This document shows positions 57,706 through 64,000 of a DNA stretch of 64,000 bases, in pieces. This DNA is from Wolbachia endosymbiont (group B) of Protocalliphora azurea (GTDB lineage Bacteria; Pseudomonadota; Alphaproteobacteria; Rickettsiales; Anaplasmataceae): contig NZ_OX366394.1 in the NCBI RefSeq assembly GCF_947251865.1, positions 1,054,001 to 1,118,000 of the forward strand, written 5' to 3'. The notes below the pieces were generated by a model. The model was given only the letters and a program-made list of their open reading frames with translations, was not told the DNA's origin and ran no database searches. Numbering within the stretch: the stretch's first letter is position 1; each line of letters opens with the position of its first letter. Both the position numbers and the translations under genes were made by a program.

Positions 57706-59352
57706 TCAAATACACCTACGACAATGTTGCAAATTTTTATTTTCCTTTCCATTATGTCCAGAAGAGTTCGGTAGCTCTTTTACGCGAAATACCACATTTA
57801 CGTCCTCAAGGTTAATTTCAATTCTCTTGACCAATGTTCTGATAATATCACGTTTAGTTAACCAGTCTGCGTTATCAAGGTTTAACGTAATATTGGAAGA
57901 AAAGTCTTCTAAATTGGCCACAACCAGAGTTACCTCCTGTTCTAATTCCTTTTGATAAAATATCTTTTTCTTCTCTTCTTTAATTGTTTTTAAGCTTTGT
58001 TTCATTGCTTTAATTCGTGGTTCAAATTCCTCTTGATTGATATATTCTTGAGCATAACTATCGATAAGTCTAGCAATACCACGTTTTAATTTATTTTCTT
58101 GTTTCTCTAGCAGGTCACTTTTTTGATCCAATGATGATTTTTTTAGTTCTGAAAGCCTACGCTTGTATTCTTCTAAAATCCTGTTTGGATTTTTCAATAA
58201 CTGCTTAACCTCTTCCCACACAGCTGTTTCTAATGCATCTGAGCGAATGGGTTTATTGTCACAAATCTTATTACCACCAAAACGGTAAGAATCTTTACCA
58301 CTACAACGGTAATATGCATAATGACCACCTTCTTCTTCTCGTCTACTTCTCATGCAAGTTCCGTAACATCCGTAATTACAACGCTTACATATGACTAAAC
58401 CTTGTAGTAAGTACTTTGCTCCTCTTTTTCTTGTCCTTGCTACTTTTCTATTTTCAGCTAATTGTTCTTGAACAATATCAAATATATCTTCATCTACTAT
58501 ATTTGGCACTTTAATATAAATCCAATTTGCTTTTTCAACAGGATAGACAGAGTGGTTACTTTTTGGCTGCTCACAAGAGCCTTTCTGTGGTCTTACTTGC
58601 TTTAATCTTACTCCTAACCTTCTTCTACCAAAAGCTGCTTGTCCTTTGTAAGCAGGGTTTTTCAACATACTCCAAATTGTACCTTTATTCCAGCGTTCTT
58701 TTCCTTTTTGTGTCTTAATGGACATAGTATTTAGCCGACGACATACTTCCCCAATACTTGTTCTTTCTCTGCCTATCCACAAAAATACTTTACGAACGAC
58801 ATCAGCTTCTTTTTCGTTAATCTCAAATAAAGCTTGTCCTCCTCCCATATGCTTATCTATATAACGATAACCATAAGGAGCTCCTCCCATTACATTTACA
58901 TAGCCTTTGTTAGCTGCATAGATTTTACCACGACGACTTCGTTCCATAATTTTCGCACGTTCATATTCTGCTATCATACCTTGCATTTGTAACAGTAATT
59001 GAGATTCTGGGTTACCGTTAATCTCATAATTTAAAAAAACCACTTTTGCTCCTGCTTTTTCAAATTCTTCAATCAGCACCATTTGATATGCATATTTTCT
59101 AGATAAACGATCAGGAGAATGAATGTAAATCTTATCAATTTTACCTTCTGTTACTTTATCACGTAATTTTTCTAAATCAGGGCGGACTAAATGAGATCCA
59201 CTGTAGCCGTTATCAATAAATTTATACTCACTTAACAATCTGTATCCGTCCAGATTAATTTGCTTCTCTAAAGCTGCAATTTGACTTTCTATCGTATTTC
59301 CTTCTACTTGTTTCCCCGAAGAAACTCTCGCATATAAACATACTGTTACCAT
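57706..59352 (-). CDS. Large serine recombinase of an inserted element
   Basis: About 548 residues from ATG 59352 (GGAGGG upstream; 59373 is also open). The catalytic Ser is in YARVSSGKQ (close to the N-terminus), with HSPDRLSRKYA, the GGAPYGYRYI recombinase domain, a zinc-ribbon (CKRCNYGCYG...CSGKDSYRFGGNKIC) and a coiled coil. The last residues (QHCRRCI) are encoded by the junction with the host gene, so the 3' end lies at the element edge. It is a different lineage from the phage recombinase at 15.7 kb. Motifs are intact. Confidence 0.93.
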   Translation of the reverse strand: MVTVCLYARVSSGKQVEGNTIESQIAALEKQINLDGYRLLSEYKFIDNGYSGSHLVRPDLEKLRDKVTEGKIDKIYIHSPDRLSRKYAYQMVLIEEFEKAGAKVVFLNYEINGNPESQLLLQMQGMIAEYERAKIMERSRRGKIYAANKGYVNVMGGAPYGYRYIDKHMGGGQALFEINEKEADVVRKVFLWIGRERTSIGEVCRRLNTMSIKTQKGKERWNKGTIWSMLKNPAYKGQAAFGRRRLGVRLKQVRPQKGSCEQPKSNHSVYPVEKANWIYIKVPNIVDEDIFDIVQEQLAENRKVARTRKRGAKYLLQGLVICKRCNYGCYGTCMRSRREEEGGHYAYYRCSGKDSYRFGGNKICDNKPIRSDALETAVWEEVKQLLKNPNRILEEYKRRLSELKKSSLDQKSDLLEKQENKLKRGIARLIDSYAQEYINQEEFEPRIKAMKQSLKTIKEEKKKIFYQKELEQEVTLVVANLEDFSSNITLNLDNADWLTKRDIIRTLVKRIEINLEDVNVVFRVKELPNSSGHNGKENKNLQHCRRCI

Positions 59353-59671
59353 TTGACCCTCCTTGAATCCCATTTTTATGTTTTAAGTTTTTTTGACTTA
59401 TTTCCTTTGACACTACCTTTTCATAAGCATCTGATAAGCATTGTTCTGCTAACCGATTAGGTTCATAGCTACAGCTAATTTGGATAGCTAATCTCTTGTT
59501 TCTCATGACTTTTCCTTGAAATAATATGTTCATATCATTCCTTAAAGCCGATGGTTAATTGATTATTAGCGCTATAAGTAAATCGGACTCTTGGTTCTGG
59601 ACACAGAAGTTTTCGAGAAATGGTTTTCTCTAGTTTTATTTTTATGTTTTTTGCAACATTGTCGGTAGTGT
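57712..59671 (-). mobile_element. Serine-recombinase element with inverted ends
   Basis: The + strand reads ACACCTACGACAATGTTGCA at 57712 and the inverse of ACACTACCGACAATGTTGCA ending at 59671: 22-bp inverted repeats with three mismatches. The flanks have short A-runs compatible with a 2-3 bp duplication. It carries the recombinase and a small ORF and splits the paralogue gene. Alternatively, the ends are attL/attR of an integrase reaction with TTGCAA core. Confidence 0.8.
59255..59506 (-). CDS. Small ORF upstream of the serine recombinase
   Basis: From ATG 59506 (AGGAAAAG upstream) there are 83 residues beginning RNKRLAIQISCSYEPNRLAE QCLSDAY; the last third overlaps the recombinase start in another frame and may be noncoding. 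Similar small proteins precede recombinases in Wolbachia (recollection, not checked). The role is unknown. Confidence 0.55.
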   Translation of the reverse strand: MRNKRLAIQISCSYEPNRLAEQCLSDAYEKVVSKEISQKNLKHKNGIQGGSNGNSMFICESFFGETSRRKYDRKSNCSFREAN

Positions 59672-60652
59672 AAAAGCACTATTATCAGACACATCAACGT
59701 AATTCCTTTCACCTTCTTTTCCAATTCTAACTTCAACCTTACTATTTCCTATTTCTATAACATCACCTCCTAATTTTACCTCTCCTGTGGTTAATCCTAA
59801 ATTTTTTGTACCTTCCAATATTCTTGCAATATTTACCTTACTACTCTCAGAAAATTTCATAAAAAACGTCTGATTATCCATTTCCACGTCTTCTATGATT
59901 CCTTCATTTTCAATAGCACTTTCACCGATTTCTCTCAGTTCTTTAAGCCACTCATCTATCTGTGGACGAACCTCTTGATAGAGTTTGTTATGCATCTCAC
60001 TTATTCCCTTATCCTGCAATAGATCGTAACTGAATATTGCTCCATTTAGCATCAATTCACATATTATGTCTTCCTTCTCATTTTTTTTGCATTTGATCAA
60101 AGGCATTTTCGATATTACTGTATCAGCAAAACTCTTCTGCCCTTCGCTATACGCATTTATCCTGATTCCAGCACTTAGTGCTTGGTCTATAGTCTTGTTC
60201 AGTTCTTCTACGCTTTTTGCCTTTACTACTCTACTTTTAAACCATCTTAATTCTGCATTTTCACTTGCACTTGGCTCTATCTTGCTTAAGGCTGGAATAA
60301 ACGGATTTTGACGATTTGAAGATTTTTTGTTATAAACCTCACGTCCTTCTCCAAGATTGATTGATTTTTCAGAAACATCGCTAGGGGAAGGCACACCTTC
60401 AGGCTTCTCAAACCTGCTTTTATCATCAAATATTTTCGGATCAGTCTCATCTACAAGTATAAGCTGCTGATTTTTTTTGCTAGTACGCCTAATAGCACTA
60501 TATAGTCCTTTTGGTAATTTTTTAGAATCAATGATTAACTCATAAGTATTTCCATCCATATCATCAAATGATACTGTTTTTTTAGTAGTCATATACCCTC
60601 CTATATTAAGCATATTATTCAAGTCTATAGAGCAATTTATTGCTTTACGATT

Positions 60653-60790
60653 AACTTAATACGCAAATTATAAAAAGATCTTGTATATTCTGCAACTATT
60701 TATAATAAAAGAATAGCTTTTTCAGGACTTTTATTCTTTAACTACAACTTAATATACAAACTATACAAAGATCTTTTATATTTTGTAATT
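60653..60790. repeat. Imperfect direct repeat upstream of the split paralogue gene
   Basis: ACTTAATACGCAAATTATAA and AAGATCTTGTATATTCTGCA (60653-60694) recur as ACTTAATATACAAACTATAC and AAGATCTTTTATATTTTGTA (60748-60790). They lie 30-170 bases upstream of the - strand start at 60622 and could be operator-like sites. Confidence 0.45.
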
Positions 60791-60879
60791 CTCCAATACA
60801 GATTCTTGACTAAGTCTTTTTGCTACTTGATTTTATATTTCATTGTGTAGCCAAACTTCTCAAGCAATTGAAATTTGGT

Positions 60880-61548
60880 TTATAACAGCTCTCTTTCCTT
60901 AAAACTGCAATATCCTTTGTCTGTCATAATAATGTGATCCTCTAGTTCAATTCCCACTCCTTGACATGCTGATACTAATTCTCTAGTCATTACTTTATCA
61001 TCTTCTGATGGTTCTAAACTCCCTCCTGGATGGTTATGAGCTAATATTATTGACGCTGCTTCCATTGATAACGCCTTTTTTACCACTTTCCTTTCAGATA
61101 AGTGTACTTCATCTATTGTACCAAAATACACTTCATCTCTTATCAAACGGTTCTGCTTATCCAAATATATTATCAGGACAGCTTCTTTTGCTGAAAAGCC
61201 TATGTTTACCCTTACATACTCTATCAGCTTTTCTTGGCTATCCATTACAGGGCCTCTTTTTAACCCTTCTCTGAGTGCTCTTTTATAAGCTTCTTTAACA
61301 CATTCAATTGCTGCAGCTGCATGTTCGGTCATTCCTTCTATCATTTTCAGATCATCGATTTCTCGTCCTAAAATTTCTCCTATTCCTGGGCAGTTATCCA
61401 TTAGAGTTTTAGTAACATCTTGTGCTTGCTTTCTGTCGTGAACTGCTCCTAGAAGCACTGACACTATCTCACGATCAAATAGAGCACTTCCTCCTCCACT
61501 CTGTAATACTCTCTCTATTTCTTCTGTAAGTTTTTTACCATTATTCAT
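60880..61548 (-). CDS. radC: RadC-family JAB-domain protein
   Basis: This 222-residue protein has an N-terminal helix-hairpin-helix region and a C-terminal metal-binding JAB/MPN core: AHNHPGGSLEPSEDD with His171, His173 and Asp183/184, and upstream Glu. RadC-like proteins are common in mobile elements, with DNA-repair or peptidase-like roles still unresolved. In WO it sits between twin-HTH regulators. It is intact. Confidence 0.92.
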   Translation of the reverse strand: MNNGKKLTEEIERVLQSGGGSALFDREIVSVLLGAVHDRKQAQDVTKTLMDNCPGIGEILGREIDDLKMIEGMTEHAAAAIECVKEAYKRALREGLKRGPVMDSQEKLIEYVRVNIGFSAKEAVLIIYLDKQNRLIRDEVYFGTIDEVHLSERKVVKKALSMEAASIILAHNHPGGSLEPSEDDKVMTRELVSACQGVGIELEDHIIMTDKGYCSFKERELL

Positions 61549-61920
61549 AAAATATACTCCTCGTTAATAACAAATTGTTTTTAATTATTTACTGCTGTTT
61601 TTTATCAGCATTGGCATAAAGCCATAGCTTCCGAGTGAAGTCAAATCAATTTTTCAATCTTTTTTACTTATTTTTTTATGAATAGGTTAAAATCTTAATA
61701 GATATTTATTTTTATCTAATTGAAAATTAATTCTTCATGTAAAAAAAATTGTTATTAATCAATTATTTTAGAAATAGCATCAGTAGAAAAACCTAACTGA
61801 AGTAAATTATTTGCAACTTTCATTTCCTCTATTTTATTAATCTTCTCTTTGTAAATTTGCTTTCTTTGCAAGAAAAATTCTACCCATATATTTAGCTCAT
61901 CTCGTGATTCTTGGTTGTCA

Positions 61921-63020
61921 TACCAAATTCCATTACTAATCGAACAAATAAGAAACATTACAAACTCGTTTAATAGTAGTGCTGGAAATACTGACAATAA
62001 AATTACACAGAACATCTGCAAGTAAGCCTATGGTATCGTAGACTCTGTTACGTAAAGTATTGTATTTGATATATTGCCACAACCTCTCAACAGGATTCAG
62101 TTCCGGTGAATAAGGAGGCAAGTATATAATGGTAATGTTTTCCTGAAATTTCAAACTTTTTGATCTATGCCAACTTGCACAATCCATTACAAGAAAGGCT
62201 TTTTTCGTGCCTAAATCTTTCGACATCTGCTCCAGAAATATATTCATACAATCAGTGTTTACATATGGAGCAAGTAGGCTGATTTTCTTACCACTTCTTG
62301 GATTTACCGCACTGTAGATATAGAAATTTTGTCTACCAATTTTCATTTTAACCTGCGTTCTGACCCCTTTTTTAAACCATCCGTGTCCGATTTTTGAATG
62401 AGTTCCAAATCGTGATTCATCAAAAAAACACCTCTTTTTCAGGGTGGGAATTGACTATTTTATTGAAGTATTTTTTAAACTCTTCTTGCTTGTTTTTATC
62501 TTGTTTATGGTGCATTGGCCTCGGTGTTATATAAGAAAATTTCATCCTTTGTATCTCACGGTGCACTGTTGATTTGCTAATGTTTAGGCCAAATTCCTCT
62601 GAGATTTTTATCTGCACTTCCTTAATAGTAATATTTGGATTTCTTTCTACCCATATTTCAATTTGCTCACGTTGATTTTTCTTTAATTTGCTTTTTCTTC
62701 GCCGCTGAGACGGGGCAAATAATCTTTCTACTCTACCAAATTTTAGATGCTTTATCCATTCAGTCAAAGCAGTCCTTGAAATTTTACATATTCTTGCCAC
62801 AGCGCTTATACTACTTTCTTTTCCTGCTATCACCGCTTGTAACTTTTTTGAAACATATGCGTTATTTCTGACCTTTTTTAACATTTCTTTCGCCAAATTT
62901 ACAACTTTTTCGTCTAATAGTTTTGACCTTAATGCCATTTATACCTCTCTATTTTATCTACTTTATTATCACTTCTTTCCCATTATTGTCTATCTGTTCT
63001 TTGCATAGTGGGAATTGGTA
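61921..63020 (-). mobile_element. IS630-family insertion sequence, copy 3
   Basis: 1100 bp, ends TACCAA/TTGGTA, flanked by TCA (61918-61920 and 63021-63023). It appears identical to copies 1 and 2. Confidence 0.92.
61936..62938 (-). CDS. IS630-family transposase, copy 3 (two frames)
   Basis: Same as 29837-30839: first frame 62938-62420 with HTH motifs and second frame to 61936 with the DDE core, joined at the T7 run. Confidence 0.9.
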
Positions 63021-63879
63021 TCAATTTTTCTATATTCTCTTGCCAAACTTAATAATTCATTTTCTCCTTCACAATCACTTTCTTTGTATTCCTTTATTAG
63101 ATCTTCAGCATCTACTGACAATTCTTTTGCTATTTCCCATAACCTTTCACTTAAAATGGTGACACTACCTTGTTCATAGTGATGTATCTGTGAGGGTCCT
63201 ATATTAAGCTTTTTTGCCAATTCTTCTTGTGTATATCCTCTTCCATTTTTTTATCTCTTGTCCTCCGTTTTGGCTTGTACAGCCGATATTCTCTCTATCA
63301 GCATATTCTTCAATTGGTAAGCCTGTTGCTCGATAGATAATGTCATTATCAAACCCTGCTTTAACTAGATTCTTTGCAATTTTTATTCTTGCTGCTTTTA
63401 TATTACTTTCTTCCTCAGCTCGGATAGATTTGGTTAATGCATAAATTGCTTTGTGTCCTCCTGTTTTTTCTATAAAATTATACATTTCCTGGGTCTTAGC
63501 TTTGTCGAAACAACTACTTTCTTTTAGTACTTTTCGTCTAGGAAAGAGATTTCCAACAGGAATTGATAATGCCCCTGCTAATATTTTTAACTTTTCAATT
63601 GGAATGCCACATGTTCCTTGTTCATATCTTAGCAGTGTATGATAGTTTATGTTTGCTTTGCCTGCTAAGTTTTTCAGGGTATATTTTCTTTTTAACCTCC
63701 AGCTCCTTACTTTTTGCGCTATTTGGTACCTTATGGAAACAGTAGTATGCTTTGCCATACAGAAATAGATATTATACAGGTTAATACTACCAAATAAAGA
63801 TATACAAAATGTTTGCATTTTAGTTGAATATTTCTTCACAACTGTGTATAATTATTAATGCTTTTTATCTTACTTTCTC

Positions 63880-64000
63880 ATGGCTCTTTCGAAGTTTCTC
63901 GATCCCAAGAATGATATATCGTTCAAGCGCATCTTTGGTACTGAAAAAAATAAGGACATTCTTATTCACTTCCTTAATGATATCCTTGGCTTCACCGGCA
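63880..64000 (+). CDS. Rpn/PD-(D/E)XK nuclease family protein, 5' end only
   Basis: ATG 63880 opens ALSKFLDPKNDISFKRIFGT, EKNKDILIHFLNDILGF, the standard opening of Rpn-type (PDDEXK_2) nucleases/transposase-like proteins, abundant in Wolbachia. The catalytic region lies beyond the window. Codons are more GC-rich (CTC, CCC, GGC) than those of the neighbours, hinting at a different origin. Confidence 0.85.
   Translation, partial: MALSKFLDPKNDISFKRIFGTEKNKDILIHFLNDILGFTG

Larger units (their letters stand above)
57396..60622 (-). pseudogene. Third paralogue of the 7741/10041 family, split by a serine-recombinase element
   Basis: The 5' part (60622-59672) and 3' part (about 57711-57396) flank a 1960-bp insert. 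Without the insert, VDVSDNSAF joins EITFPTSIGSLKIVVY, which aligns without gaps to the corresponding part of the 7741 product (SIVLTFYTSLGELEVRLYP). Other shared blocks: VIEIGNSKVEV, RNYVDV, GKGCFFGGMTVTEAV. As read, the 5' part ends in 326 codons (TLPTMLQKT tail from the insert). The 57752-57396 ORF begins in the insert. The function is unknown. Confidence 0.85.
61755..63758 (-). pseudogene. Second twin-HTH regulator, broken by a frameshift and an IS630
   Basis: From ATG 63758 the first HTH (LKNLAGKANINYHTLLRYEQ) and linker are intact. Near 63235 the frame shifts inside the second HTH (EIKKWK then AKKLNIGPSQIHHYEQ in another frame). At ~63021 an IS630 interrupts; after it, KIDNQESRDELNIWVEF resumes, ending at 61755. 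The intact paralogue at 56381-57304 (ESKKIDNQESRDELDIWVEF) proves the joint. It would have been ~290 residues. Confidence 0.9.

Noticed and set aside
57396..57752. A 118-codon stand-alone gene
   Set aside because: Its first residues come from the inserted recombinase element; the rest is the 3' half of the split paralogue.

Overview
The window is AT-rich and reads as a Wolbachia chromosome carrying a prophage of the WO family. The main evidence is a cifA-cifB pair, many ankyrin-repeat and other eukaryote-like genes, a P2-like contractile-tail module with a patatin phospholipase, a radC gene flanked by twin-HTH regulators, and a dense load of insertion sequences. From memory, the order cifA - cifB - ankyrin gene - serine recombinase - DUF2924 - ANK - ANK is that of the wMel WO-B prophage. 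No rRNA, tRNA or CRISPR array was seen.

Layout. (1) About 1-11.3 kb, eukaryotic association module: a very large protein with two OTU-type cysteine protease cores (- strand, runs off the left edge), cifA, a cifB broken by a 59-bp tandem duplication, and two paralogous proteins sharing a C-terminal module. (2) 11.6-18.7 kb, integration module: phage large serine recombinase (split by an IS256 that itself contains another IS256), DUF2924 protein and two ankyrin proteins, flanked by IS982 copies at 11.6 and 18.9 kb. (3) 19.9-24.6 kb, a scar region: IS481, IS5 and IS3 remnants, an ankyrin fragment, and a Ser/Arg-rich protein with four 58-residue repeats. (4) 24.6-37.3 kb, DNA module: terminase small subunit, ParB-like/DNA methyltransferase, RuvC-like nuclease, RhuM pseudogene, a broken primase/helicase, a phage sigma factor, two RecA-like ATPases and a small partner protein. 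(5) 37.3-39.5 kb, an unrecognised two-gene - strand cassette. (6) 39.7-54.5 kb, tail fibre and tail module (DUF4815, fibre, sheath, tube, E/E+E', tape measure, U, X, D), with sheath and tube each interrupted by an IS. (7) 54.5-63.8 kb: membrane ankyrin protein, holin-like protein, patatin, twin-HTH regulator, a third copy of the module-2 paralogue split by a serine-recombinase element, radC, and a second regulator killed by a frameshift and an IS630. A Rpn-type nuclease begins at the right edge.

How it works together: a conserved motif of about 34 bp (core TGAACAG...GGTGAATATATAT) occurs five times. Four copies sit directly upstream of, and point into, the nuclease/methylase/terminase operon, the primase gene, the ATPase operon and the tail operon. 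The phage sigma-factor gene lies between two of them, and its stop codon is part of one copy. This looks like a phage-encoded regulon. The prophage is clearly defective: head and baseplate genes are absent from the window, and recombinase, primase, sheath and tube are all interrupted. The intact tail, ankyrin and regulator genes are probably relics or retained host-interaction functions.
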